Assembly (NCBI GenBank): GCA_044348085.1
Contig: JBIKTM010000007.1
Coordinates: 14,880-78,879 of the forward strand
Source of the DNA: Verrucolacustris sp044348085
Lineage (GTDB): Bacteria; Verrucomicrobiota; Verrucomicrobiia; Methylacidiphilales; Verrucolacustridaceae
Length of the DNA: 64,000 nt
Direction: 5' to 3'
The notes beneath the pieces are model-generated. The model was given only the letters and a program-made list of their open reading frames with translations. It was not told the DNA's origin and did not search any database. Every line of letters starts with the position of its first letter. Position 1 is the stretch's first letter. Shown piece after piece: positions 8,540 to 17,255 of this stretch. The position numbers were made by a program, and so were the translations under genes.

Positions 8540-9552
8540 AGAGTCTCGAACGTCTTGCAGGGGCGTTGCCCAAAGCAGAGCTTCATGTCCATCTGGAGGG
8601 CACGCTTGAGCCTGAGATGGTTTTCTTTCTGGCAAAAAAACACGGGGTCAAACTTAGATTCCCGAACGCTTCGGCCTTGCGGAAAGCATATCAATTTCAA
8701 GACCTTCAATCTTTCTTGGATCTATACTACGAGGGGGCAGGGGTGCTTCGGGATCGGGAAGATTTCCATCAACTGACTCTGGCTTATATGGATCGGATTT
8801 CGCGAGATGGGGTTTGGCATGTAGAACCGTTTTTTGATCCTCAAACGCATACGGCAAGGGGAGTAGCTATGCGGGAAGTGGTAGAGGGGGTGTTGAGCGG
8901 ATTGCGAGAGGGAGAAAAAAAACATGGGATTACGTGGAGATTGATTCCCTGTTTTCTTCGTCACCTAAGTGAGGAGGATGCCCGGCAAACATGGAAAGAG
9001 CTGCTTCCTTTTCGTGAGCATTTTTCAGCGATCGGCTTGGATTCATCCGAAAAGGGGAATCCGCCCTCAAAGTTTGCGAAAGTCTTTGAAGAGGTTCGGG
9101 CGTCTGGGCTTCTGGCCGTGGCCCATGCCGGGGAAGAGGGGCCTGCTTCCTCGATTCGAGAGGCCTTGGAGAAGCTTAAGGTTGTTCGGGTGGATCATGG
9201 GGTACGGTGCGTGGAGGATTCCGAACTTGTTCTGGAACTGGCGAAGAAGAGGGTTCCTCTTACCACGTGCCCATTATCTAACGTTCGGCTTTGTGTTTAT
9301 AAAAAACTATCGGATCACCCATTGAAAAAACTTTTGGATGCAGGGGTAAGTGTAACTGCCAACTCGGACGATCCACCTTATTTTGGAGGTTACCTATTGG
9401 ATAACTGGTTGGGGTGTTTGCGGGAGTTAGCCTTGGAGAAAAAGCATCTGATTCAACTTGCGAGGAACTCCTTTGAGGGGAGCTTTCTACCTGAAAAAGA
9501 GAAAGAGAAATGGTTTGAAAAGATTGAGCGGGTTCAAGCTACGGTGGCGTAA
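8536..9552 (+). CDS. Adenosine/adenine deaminase family amidohydrolase
   Basis: This metal-dependent purine deaminase belongs to the adenosine deaminase family (COG1816-like). H17 and H19 in ELHVHLEG start the zinc site. HAGEEG, a later VDHG, and NSDDPPYFGGY complete it. The SDDPxYFGGY form is closer to adenine deaminase (Aah1-type) than to classical adenosine deaminase. Some family members instead deaminate 6-aminodeoxyfutalosine in menaquinone synthesis, which would fit the ubiD-ubiX context. The sequence alone does not decide between these. It overlaps the M16 gene by 4 bp and is 9 bp from pabB. Confidence 0.82.
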   Translation: MKSLERLAGALPKAELHVHLEGTLEPEMVFFLAKKHGVKLRFPNASALRKAYQFQDLQSFLDLYYEGAGVLRDREDFHQLTLAYMDRISRDGVWHVEPFFDPQTHTARGVAMREVVEGVLSGLREGEKKHGITWRLIPCFLRHLSEEDARQTWKELLPFREHFSAIGLDSSEKGNPPSKFAKVFEEVRASGLLAVAHAGEEGPASSIREALEKLKVVRVDHGVRCVEDSELVLELAKKRVPLTTCPLSNVRLCVYKKLSDHPLKKLLDAGVSVTANSDDPPYFGGYLLDNWLGCLRELALEKKHLIQLARNSFEGSFLPEKEKEKWFEKIERVQATVA

Positions 9553-9561
9553 GGAGATACC

Positions 9562-10704
9562 ATGAATCCAACGGCCGCAGTCGTGAGAGGGGATTATGGG
9601 CCTGGGGTCGTTTATTTGGGTTATCAACCCGATCAGGTTCTCTCGGGGGGGGGGATGGAGATTGGAAAGCTTGAGCAGGAGGTCGAGAGGCAAAGGCAAA
9701 AAAATATTTCGTGGGATCAGCCGCATCCTCCTGGTGCTGCGATTGGGGGGTTTGATTTTGATGGGAATTGGCACTTTTCGTTTTTCTCCAAACTTAAAGC
9801 ACGCCCGTTAAGTGATCTCTGGCCTGATGGGGAGGGGAGGTTTCAGGCATCAGAGGAGAGTTGGAGTTGTCAGACGGGTCCGATGGAGTACGCCGAGATG
9901 GTTCGACAGGCGCAGGAGGAGATTCGAAAAGGGGAGATTTATCAGGTCAACCTAGCGCGATTTTTAAGATGTGAGGTTGAGGGAATGGACGCGTGGGAAT
10001 TCTTTCGGTGGTTGTGGAGAACGGGTGAGGCGCCCCGCAGTTTCTTTTATCAGATGGGCGATAAGGCGTTGGCAGGAGCGTCGATGGAGCTTTTTTTGGG
10101 GATTGAGGGGGAGAGAGTAATCACACAGCCGATCAAAGGAACGAGGCCTCGTGGTTTCAGTCGGGAAGTGGACGAAAGAGCGGCATTGGAATTGGGAACG
10201 GATCCAAAGGAGGTAGCGGAGTTGGTGATGATCACAGATCTATTGAGGAATGATTTAGGTGCTATTTGTCGATTTGGATCTGTGGAAGTACGGGATTTGG
10301 TGCGAAGTCGTAGCTACTCCCACGTGCATCATTTGTATTCGACGATTCAAGGGGTGTTGCGGCCGGGACTAGGGTTGGTGGAGTCAGTGAGAGAGTGTTT
10401 GCCTGGGGGTTCGGTGACTGGAGCGCCCAAACGAAAAGCGGTGGAGATCTTACGTAAGTTGGAGGCTGAGCCTCGTGGATTTTATACGGGTGCTGTGGGT
10501 TACTTTGGGTATGACGGAACAGCTCGTTTTGCTGTGGGAATCCGTATGGCGGAGATTGAGGTTCATCGGGTTCGATGTGGGGTAGGAAGCGGAATTACCA
10601 TTGGATCGGATCCGTTGGCGGAGTTTGAGGAGACAAGGGCGAAAGCCCGGGTCATGGTCGAGGCGATGGCGGCGTATCAGGCTGCGCAACGGGTGCGGGC
10701 GTGA
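9562..10704 (+). CDS. pabB: Aminodeoxychorismate synthase component I-like chorismate-binding enzyme
   Basis: This enzyme converts chorismate plus ammonia to 4-amino-4-deoxychorismate for folate, and it belongs to the anthranilate/para-aminobenzoate synthase I family. Motifs seen are GEIYQVNLARF, PIKGTRPRG (catalytic lysine, PabB-type), TDLLRNDLG, PGGSVTGAPK and GSGITIGSDP. At 380 aa it lacks much of the usual N-terminal region of TrpE/PabB, so it is a short version. A GGAG Shine-Dalgarno lies before the ATG. GTGA overlap with pabC supports the PabB assignment over TrpE. The glutaminase partner PabA is not in the window. Confidence 0.85.
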   Translation: MNPTAAVVRGDYGPGVVYLGYQPDQVLSGGGMEIGKLEQEVERQRQKNISWDQPHPPGAAIGGFDFDGNWHFSFFSKLKARPLSDLWPDGEGRFQASEESWSCQTGPMEYAEMVRQAQEEIRKGEIYQVNLARFLRCEVEGMDAWEFFRWLWRTGEAPRSFFYQMGDKALAGASMELFLGIEGERVITQPIKGTRPRGFSREVDERAALELGTDPKEVAELVMITDLLRNDLGAICRFGSVEVRDLVRSRSYSHVHHLYSTIQGVLRPGLGLVESVRECLPGGSVTGAPKRKAVEILRKLEAEPRGFYTGAVGYFGYDGTARFAVGIRMAEIEVHRVRCGVGSGITIGSDPLAEFEETRAKARVMVEAMAAYQAAQRVRA

Positions 10705-11399
10705 GTCTTTTGGAAATTCCAATTTCAGATGCCGGATTCCGGCACGGAGTCGGCGTATTTGAAACCGTGCGTGTGCAAGGTGGAAAAGCGAGGTGGCGAG
10801 ATTGGCATCTCGAATCGATCCGGGAGTCTGCTCAGGTACTAGGTCTTAAGATTTCTGAGAAGGAACTGGATAAGGTTCCTTTAGGATTCGGACTTTGGCG
10901 TTGGTTTGTGACTGAGACCGGAACAAGGAGCTGGTGGAGTGAGGGGATCGAGTTGCCGCCGGCTGCCTATGAGTTACGACTTGCGACGATCGGGGTGTGG
11001 TCGGGCTCGTGGGAGGCGAAGTACAAGACGTTGAGTTATTTGAGTCGGATTCAGAGCCGAAGGGAAGCGAGCTCGGATGGGGAGGTGGTGATGTTGAATG
11101 AGAAGGGGGAGATCGCGTCGGCCTCGATGGCGAATCTTTTTTGGGTCAAGGAGGGGAAGTTAAAGACTCCGGCGCGGGAGTGTGGTTGCCGGGGGGGGAC
11201 GGTGAGGAGGTGGATTTTGGAGCGGAGCGGTCAGAAAGTGGAGGAGGGAAGATGGAAGCAGGAGGAGTTGGATGGAGCGGAAGAGATATTTGTGACGAAT
11301 GCGCGGATCGGCATCAAACCGGTGGTTTCGTGGCACGGAAAGAAGCTGGCCCGCTCTGGGGTGGCTGAGGCGTTGGGTAAATCGTTTTGGGCTGAGTAG
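10701..11399 (+). CDS. pabC: Class IV aminotransferase, probable 4-amino-4-deoxychorismate lyase
   Basis: This PLP enzyme of fold type IV would cleave aminodeoxychorismate to p-aminobenzoate and pyruvate. DAGFRHGVGVFETVRV is the N-terminal signature. The PLP lysine lies in KYKTLSYL, and GEIASASMANLFW carries the conserved glutamate. The protein is short (232 aa versus about 270) and the sequence is diverged, so D-amino-acid or branched-chain aminotransferase activity is not excluded. The GTG start overlaps the pabB stop (GTGA), which argues for a shared pathway. Confidence 0.78.
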   Translation: MSLLEIPISDAGFRHGVGVFETVRVQGGKARWRDWHLESIRESAQVLGLKISEKELDKVPLGFGLWRWFVTETGTRSWWSEGIELPPAAYELRLATIGVWSGSWEAKYKTLSYLSRIQSRREASSDGEVVMLNEKGEIASASMANLFWVKEGKLKTPARECGCRGGTVRRWILERSGQKVEEGRWKQEELDGAEEIFVTNARIGIKPVVSWHGKKLARSGVAEALGKSFWAE

Positions 11400-11444
11400 G
11401 TCGGGATTGAGGCGGAGCGGGCGGTGGCGTAGGGTGACGGGACG

Positions 11445-13148
11445 ATGCGCTGGACCCAGACCCTTCTAACGACGTTGCGTGAGGCTCCTGCCGAGGCGGA
11501 GATTGCGAGTCATCAACTGCTTCTGCGAGCGGGGCTAGCGAGGAAGCTTACCAGTGGTCTGTACACTTTTCTTCCGTTGGGATTGAGAGCGTTGCGGAAG
11601 GTTGAAAAAATTGTGAGGGAGGAGATGGATCGGGCGGGCGGATTGGAGATTTTAATGCCTGCACTACAGCCTCCCGAATTGTGGGAGAGAAGTGGAAGGA
11701 TTGAGGCGGCAGCGGATGTTTTATTTCATGTGAAGGATCATCAGGACCGGCGCTGGATTCTGGGGCCGACGCATGAGGAGGTGGTGACGGCGTTGGTGGC
11801 AGGGGAGGTGCAAAGTTACCGGCAACTGCCGCGGACTTTGTATCAGATTCAGACCAAGTATCGGGATGAGATTCGGCCGAGGTTTGGGCTGATGCGGGCA
11901 CGAGAATTTATTATGAAGGATGCGTACAGCTTTGATGCGGACGAGGAGTCGGCGAAGAAAAGTTATGAGGCGATGACGCAGGCGTACCGAAAAATCTTTG
12001 AGAGGGTTGGATTAGGGGCGATGCAGGTGGAGGCTGATACAGGGGTAATGGGAGGAGCCAGTTCGCATGAGTTTTGTGTCGTGGCGGATATTGGGGAGGG
12101 GGAGTTAGTCACGGAGGAGGGTGGAAGTTACGCGGCCGCGATTGAGAAAGCAGTGGGGAGGCCTGTGGAGAGAAAAGGTGGGGAGGGTAAACTTGAAAAG
12201 TTCCCCACGCCTGGAATACGAACGATTGTAGATTTAGAGAAGAAGCATGGGGTAGTGGGTCAGGATCAGATAAAGACGCTTGTGTTCACAAACGGAAAAG
12301 AGACGGCGTTGGTGCTGGTTCGGGGAGATGATGAGGCTCAGGAGGCCAAGGTGCAGAAGGTGTTGGGCGCGGGTTTCCGAGTCGCCGTGGATGCAGAGAT
12401 CAAAGCAGCGATGGGGGCATCTCCCGGAAGTTTGGGCGCAGTGAGCAGTACATTGGATGGAAAAAAGCTACTGGTGGTGGCGGATCTGGCATTGAAAGGG
12501 CAGAAAGGAATGGCGACGGGGGCGAACGACAACGGTTTTCATTTCAAAGGAGTCGACGTGGAGAAGGATCTGAAGGTCGATCAGTGGGTGGATGTGAGAA
12601 AAGTTCGGGATGGGGATTTTTCTGTGGGTGGAAAGAGGTTGAAGGTGAGTCGAGGGATCGAGGTGGGCCATGCGTTTTTATTGGGAACGAAGTATAGTGA
12701 GGCTTTGGATGCAAAGTTTTTGGATCCGCAGGGAAAGCAGCAGGTTGCGGTGATGGGTTGTTATGGGATTGGGGTGACGCGGACGCTACAGGCGGTGATT
12801 GAGGTGCATCAGGACAAGGATGGGATTCGTTGGCCAGCTTCGGTGGCACCTTACACCGTAATGTTGGTGACGCTCGATTTAGCGGACCCGGAAGTGAAGG
12901 CGGCGACCGAGGCGGTGATCGCTTCCTTGGACAAGGCTGGGATCGACTATCTGTGGGACGACCGGGACGAGCGTCCGGGAGTAAAGTTCAAGGACGCAGA
13001 TTTGCTTGGATTTCCCTGGAGGGTGACGATTGGGGCTAAGTCGGTAGCGAAAGGGGGTGTGGAGGCGAAGTGTCGTCGCACGGGTGCGATGGAGATGGTT
13101 CCTTCGTCTGATGTGGGGAATTGGGTTCAAAACAAGCTCGGAAACTAG
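11445..13148 (+). CDS. proS: Prolyl-tRNA synthetase (bacterial type with editing domain)
   Basis: This class II aminoacyl-tRNA synthetase charges tRNA-Pro. The N-terminal TSGLYTFLPLGLRALRKVE, the GPTHEE motif, motif 2 (RPRFGLMRAREF, then MKDAYSFD) and motif 3 (GCYGIGVTRTLQA) are all clear. The INS editing domain that deacylates Ala-tRNA-Pro occupies about residues 220-400, which makes this the bacterial rather than eukaryote-like architecture. It is 567 aa, normal for the type. It is probably the last gene of the ubiD operon (45 bp after pabC), and no terminator hairpin is obvious after it. Confidence 0.97.
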   Translation: MRWTQTLLTTLREAPAEAEIASHQLLLRAGLARKLTSGLYTFLPLGLRALRKVEKIVREEMDRAGGLEILMPALQPPELWERSGRIEAAADVLFHVKDHQDRRWILGPTHEEVVTALVAGEVQSYRQLPRTLYQIQTKYRDEIRPRFGLMRAREFIMKDAYSFDADEESAKKSYEAMTQAYRKIFERVGLGAMQVEADTGVMGGASSHEFCVVADIGEGELVTEEGGSYAAAIEKAVGRPVERKGGEGKLEKFPTPGIRTIVDLEKKHGVVGQDQIKTLVFTNGKETALVLVRGDDEAQEAKVQKVLGAGFRVAVDAEIKAAMGASPGSLGAVSSTLDGKKLLVVADLALKGQKGMATGANDNGFHFKGVDVEKDLKVDQWVDVRKVRDGDFSVGGKRLKVSRGIEVGHAFLLGTKYSEALDAKFLDPQGKQQVAVMGCYGIGVTRTLQAVIEVHQDKDGIRWPASVAPYTVMLVTLDLADPEVKAATEAVIASLDKAGIDYLWDDRDERPGVKFKDADLLGFPWRVTIGAKSVAKGGVEAKCRRTGAMEMVPSSDVGNWVQNKLGN

Positions 13149-13251
13149 GTATCCTATATTCGCAAGAAGGTGGAAATTTCAGCACTGTACTAAAGTTGTG
13201 TAAGAAGGGTGTTGGCTTGTGCGCGGTGATGAGCAGGGGATTATTTCAAGT

Positions 13252-16200
13252 ATGATTCGATGGATTAGTTGCTGGTTGGGGTTCATGTTTTTTACCGTCT
13301 CACTTCTGGCGGAAAATCAGGGTCAGGATGCGGGGGCTCTGTATTTAGAGGCTAGAAAGTTGGCTATGGGGGAGGGGTGTCAGATCGACATGATTCGGGC
13401 CAGGGAACTATACCGGAAAGCAGCTGATTTGGGGGATCCCCGAGCCTTGGCATGGAAGGCGAGATGTATATTTTTGGGAGTTCGTGGGTTTTCCAAAAAT
13501 GAGGTAGAGGCGCGAAAGATACTTCAGGAGATAGAGCCTCGGCTTCATAAAATGAGCTTAAACAAGGAAGAGGATGCTTTGGGGAGTCTGTGTCGAGCTT
13601 TGGCCACGATTGATCCAAAAAACCGAGGTCAAGAAGTGTTCGAAATGGCTAAGAAAAATGCCATCAATGGCAATCCAAGCGATTGGAGGGTCTTGGGTTT
13701 GTTGTTTCGCGATGGCATCGGAATTGTGAAAGACGAGAAGGAAGCGGTGAAATGGTATGCGAAGGCAGCTGATCAGGGGGACGCTACGGCACAAAACAAT
13801 CTTGGCTGGTGTTATGTAAATGGGAGCGGAGTTGTGAAAGATGAGAAGGAAGCGGTGAAGTGGTACACGAAGTCGGCAGAGAAGGGGGAGGAGGTAGGCC
13901 AGCGGCTTCTTGGTTGGTGTTATGAGAATGGTATTGGGGTTGCGAAAGACGAGAGGGAAGCGGTGAAATGGTATGTGAAGGCAGGTTATCAGGGGGACGC
14001 CACGGCACAAAACAATCTTGGCTGGTGTTATGCAAATGGGAGCGGGGTAGAGAAAGATTATAAAAAAGCGATTGAGTGGTTTCACAAGGGTGCGGAACAG
14101 GGGGATGGATCTGCCACGGGCAGTGTGGGTTGGTGCTACGAAACAGGAAATGGGGTGGCCAAAGATGAAAAGGAGGCGGTGAAGTGGTATGGCAAGGCGG
14201 CAGAAAAAGGGAATGGATGGTCACAGAACAAATTAGGCAACTGTTACGTCAATGGGATTGGAGTGGAGAAAGATTATAAAAAAGCATTTGAGTGGTATCG
14301 CAAGGGTGCCGAACAGGGGGATGGATCTGCCACGGGCAGTGTGGGTTGGTGCTATGAAACAGGAAATGGGGTGGCCAAAGATGAGAAGGAAGCAGTCAAG
14401 TGGTATGGAAAGGCAGCAGAAAAAGGGAATGGCTGGTCACAGAACAAATTAGGCAACTGTTACGTCAATGGGATTGGAGTAGAGAAAGATTACAAAAAAG
14501 CATTTGAGTGGTACCGCAAAGCGGCAGATAAGGAAAATAGTGAAGCCCTTGGTAGTGTGGGTTGGTGCTACGAAACAGGAAATGGAGTAACGAAGGATGA
14601 AAATGAAGCGCTGAAGTGGTATATTCAGGCAGCAAAAAAGCAAAATTCCTGGGCACAGAAAAGATTGATGGCAATGGGGGGCATCGCCTTTTGGGAAAAT
14701 AACTATTCTTTAGCAGCGAAGTGCTTTCAGGCAGCCGAAAGTTTTGGAGTGAAAGGTGCGGGTGAGGAGCTTTATCGGCTCGATGTTCAAATGAGAAAAA
14801 CTTGGGAAGGAGCAGATCCAAGGCGAGGGATTTTGGCGAAAAGAAAAGTCGTCAAAGGAGAGGAAAATGAAAATTCTGAGACAGCGCGATTGGCGGGTGA
14901 GCTGCTTAGTTTCGGATACCCGATCGAAGCGGTAAAGATGGTTCAAGAGGCAATTGCAAACGCGAGATGGGGCACGCCCGATGAGGAGCTAGCAGAGTGG
15001 TATACTCTCGCTGGTTTTTGTGAAATGGCCAATTCAGATGTTGATCGCGTGGCTCTTGTTTCTGATTATGCAGAAAATTGGTGTCGGTGGTTCAAGCCAG
15101 AATTCGCCCAGGTCGGATTAGGATTATTCAATTGTAAAATTGGAAATCCTCAACTGGGTTTAGATGTTTCATTCGTTAGTGATTTTATTTCTCCCTCAGA
15201 ACCTAGACGTTGGGCTTCACTGTTTATGGGGCAGGTTGGATGGGGCCTAAAGTTATGGCAGGAAGAGTCAACGGGGTGGTATTCCAGACTCGCCAGAGCT
15301 GCCACTGCTTCCCCCAAAAAGGGAATCGATTATCTGTGGGCCACTCAAAATCTTAGGAATCCTTCCCAGGCAAAAGAAAGCTTTGAGAGGGCAACGAAGC
15401 TATTCCCTAATTTCTCGGCTTGGGTTGGGTTAGCGATGCTTGCCAAGCAGGAGGGGGATACTTCTGGACAGGAAAAAGCAATAGAGGAGATGAAAAATAT
15501 TCTAACGGAGAATTCGATAAGAGATGCGGCCAATATTTCAAAGACGGCAAAGGGCAATGCAGGAAAAGAAAAACAAGAGGATATAGCAAAGGTAATCATC
15601 GAAAAAGGGAAGGCACGTAGGAACAAGATATTTCAGGGTCTGATGAACGATGGAAAACTGCCTTGGGGGAATGAAAAGGGTGAGATTTCGTTTGGCTTTG
15701 GGTACGGCGGCGGACCTGGATTGTTTCATGCAGGTCTGTTGGCCAGCGGAATGAAACTATTTATTCCCCTTTTACTCAATATGAAACCTGACTGGCTTAT
15801 GTTGCTCTACGATATGTGGATGCGATCTGGGTCGCTTTCGGCATACCAGCTGGCGCCATTCTATGAGCGGTTGACGGAGCGGCCTTCCACAAGAACGAGA
15901 GCTATTTCCCGCCTCGTGCAAATCCACCGTTATCTCGAGAATAAAGAGGAGACTTTGCGCTGGGCTATCTGTGCGGCTGAGGAAAGTCCACAGGACATAC
16001 AGACACTACAGACGGCAGCTTGGGTGGCGCAGTGGGCAGGGGAATCGGGAAAGGCCCAGGACTTTTCGAGGAAAATAGCTAAAGAAAACGAGAGACCCCG
16101 ATCTGAATCTGTGTACTCACCTCAAGACGAGTATCTTCTCATCTATCAAAAGATTAACGAGGCAGACCGTCATTTTCATGCAAAGGAGATAGAGAAGGCT

Positions 16201-16344
16201 CGTCATCTCTACGACAGATGTCTGTACGGGCTAGAAACAATTAAAAAAAAGGATCCTGAGTGGGAACCGTCAATCATACGTTACAGGATAAAGTATATAG
16301 AGCAGAAGCTCGACGAAATTGATCTCAGGGGGAAAAACAAATGA
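13252..16344 (+). CDS. Large Sel1-like repeat protein, exported
   Basis: This protein has about 1030 residues. The start chosen is ATG 13252, not the GTG at 13219. It has an AGGGGA upstream and begins directly with a signal-peptide-like segment (MIRWISCWLGFMFFTVSLLA then ENQGQ). Nine consecutive 36-residue Sel1/TPR-like repeats occupy 13723-14670, with the pattern KDEKEAVKWY..AAEKG. The remaining ~550 residues are also helical and TPR-like, ending in a Lys-rich tail, with no catalytic motif I recognise. Sel1 proteins usually act as protein-interaction scaffolds in envelope or signalling complexes. The stop overlaps the next membrane-protein gene by 4 bp, so the two probably work together. Confidence 0.85.
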   Translation: MIRWISCWLGFMFFTVSLLAENQGQDAGALYLEARKLAMGEGCQIDMIRARELYRKAADLGDPRALAWKARCIFLGVRGFSKNEVEARKILQEIEPRLHKMSLNKEEDALGSLCRALATIDPKNRGQEVFEMAKKNAINGNPSDWRVLGLLFRDGIGIVKDEKEAVKWYAKAADQGDATAQNNLGWCYVNGSGVVKDEKEAVKWYTKSAEKGEEVGQRLLGWCYENGIGVAKDEREAVKWYVKAGYQGDATAQNNLGWCYANGSGVEKDYKKAIEWFHKGAEQGDGSATGSVGWCYETGNGVAKDEKEAVKWYGKAAEKGNGWSQNKLGNCYVNGIGVEKDYKKAFEWYRKGAEQGDGSATGSVGWCYETGNGVAKDEKEAVKWYGKAAEKGNGWSQNKLGNCYVNGIGVEKDYKKAFEWYRKAADKENSEALGSVGWCYETGNGVTKDENEALKWYIQAAKKQNSWAQKRLMAMGGIAFWENNYSLAAKCFQAAESFGVKGAGEELYRLDVQMRKTWEGADPRRGILAKRKVVKGEENENSETARLAGELLSFGYPIEAVKMVQEAIANARWGTPDEELAEWYTLAGFCEMANSDVDRVALVSDYAENWCRWFKPEFAQVGLGLFNCKIGNPQLGLDVSFVSDFISPSEPRRWASLFMGQVGWGLKLWQEESTGWYSRLARAATASPKKGIDYLWATQNLRNPSQAKESFERATKLFPNFSAWVGLAMLAKQEGDTSGQEKAIEEMKNILTENSIRDAANISKTAKGNAGKEKQEDIAKVIIEKGKARRNKIFQGLMNDGKLPWGNEKGEISFGFGYGGGPGLFHAGLLASGMKLFIPLLLNMKPDWLMLLYDMWMRSGSLSAYQLAPFYERLTERPSTRTRAISRLVQIHRYLENKEETLRWAICAAEESPQDIQTLQTAAWVAQWAGESGKAQDFSRKIAKENERPRSESVYSPQDEYLLIYQKINEADRHFHAKEIEKARHLYDRCLYGLETIKKKDPEWEPSIIRYRIKYIEQKLDEIDLRGKNK
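13723..14670 (+). repeat. Nine tandem 108-bp Sel1 repeats, including a 216-bp duplication
   Basis: Repeat units start every 108 bp from 13723 to 14587. Units 4-5 (14047-14262) and 6-7 (14263-14478) form a 216-bp tandem duplication with only about 14 mismatches by eye. Most of those are synonymous; I see I to F, F to Y and H to R as the amino-acid changes. Unit 8 begins with a further copy of the same sequence. This points to recent unit expansion within the gene. Confidence 0.9.
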
Positions 16345-17249
16345 GAAGTTCTGTTCTTCTTTGGTTGGGAAGGCAAATACGATCTCTGGGTGCCCAGGAA
16401 CGAATTCTTGTAACAAAAGGAATGGCTCAAGGCAAATTGGGTGCCCAAGGCATTGCACACGAGGTATGGCGTAGTCTTAGGCGGTGGAGCATTGGAGACT
16501 GGGTAGTTAGTACTTTGGTTTTTCTGGTTCTTATGTCCCTGACGATGACAAAGACTTGGGGAGCTTATCTATGGCTGGGGGTGGCTCCACTAGCGAACGC
16601 TCTTATGCTTTTACTAATCCGGGAGCCAATCTCATGGAAGGAAATCCTGCGCAAAGATGGGGCTAGAATGGCCATTCGTACGGGCATTACCGTCTATACA
16701 TTACTTTCCTGGCTCTTTCTTTATTTTGTTTTAGGCAGTTTTATGGCTCTTTTCATCGGTGCGATGATGGATGAGGGTTTATTGAGACTGCCTTGGAAAA
16801 GGGTAGCGAATCTATCGGTTGAACACTTGGCGTGGGTCATTCCGCTCTTGTTTCTGATTGGAGTCATCCTGAGGTCATTTCGCTTTTATCTTGGAGTTTA
16901 TTTGGCCCTCCCCTTGGTTGTTTTTCGAAAAGTGGGAATCTTGGCCGCCATCCGTTCCAGTCGGATGGCTCTTCGCGGAAGTTACCTTACGGTATGCCTA
17001 TGGATGCTCGCGGGTTGGTTTCTCTCCATCATCCCGGTTCTGCTTTTGTTTGTGGGCTCGACTCTGATTATTTCGCAAGGAATGAGGCTGGGATCAGCTA
17101 GTCCATCCACGCTTTGGCAAATCTATGGGGCAAATTCCTTATGGTTTCTTGTCTGCCTAATCTTTGCGACTTTTCTTTGGCCCATCGCCCCAGCGATCCA
17201 AGTTGCCGCCTATGAGAGAGTTTTTGGATCTAGTAGACAGCAAGTCTGA
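16341..17249 (+). CDS. Polytopic membrane protein of unknown function
   Basis: I do not recognise a family. The 302-residue protein has a basic N-terminal cytoplasmic region of about 50 residues, then about six hydrophobic segments (roughly 55-75, 80-95, 115-145, 165-185, 195-205, 225-250, 270-290). The segment FRKVGILAAIRSSRMALRG resembles the loop of DUF975/GlyMGC-type integral membrane proteins, but this is weak. Its ATG overlaps the Sel1 protein stop (ATGA), so co-expression at fixed ratio is likely. The exported Sel1 protein and this protein may form an envelope complex; that is inference from context. Confidence 0.75.
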   Translation: MRSSVLLWLGRQIRSLGAQERILVTKGMAQGKLGAQGIAHEVWRSLRRWSIGDWVVSTLVFLVLMSLTMTKTWGAYLWLGVAPLANALMLLLIREPISWKEILRKDGARMAIRTGITVYTLLSWLFLYFVLGSFMALFIGAMMDEGLLRLPWKRVANLSVEHLAWVIPLLFLIGVILRSFRFYLGVYLALPLVVFRKVGILAAIRSSRMALRGSYLTVCLWMLAGWFLSIIPVLLLFVGSTLIISQGMRLGSASPSTLWQIYGANSLWFLVCLIFATFLWPIAPAIQVAAYERVFGSSRQQV

Positions 17250-17255
17250 GTGCTT

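Noticed and set aside
13558..14224. Long minus-strand frames opposite the Sel1 repeats
   Set aside because: They repeat with the same 108-bp period as the Sel1 units and have no family features, so they are shadows of the repeat gene.
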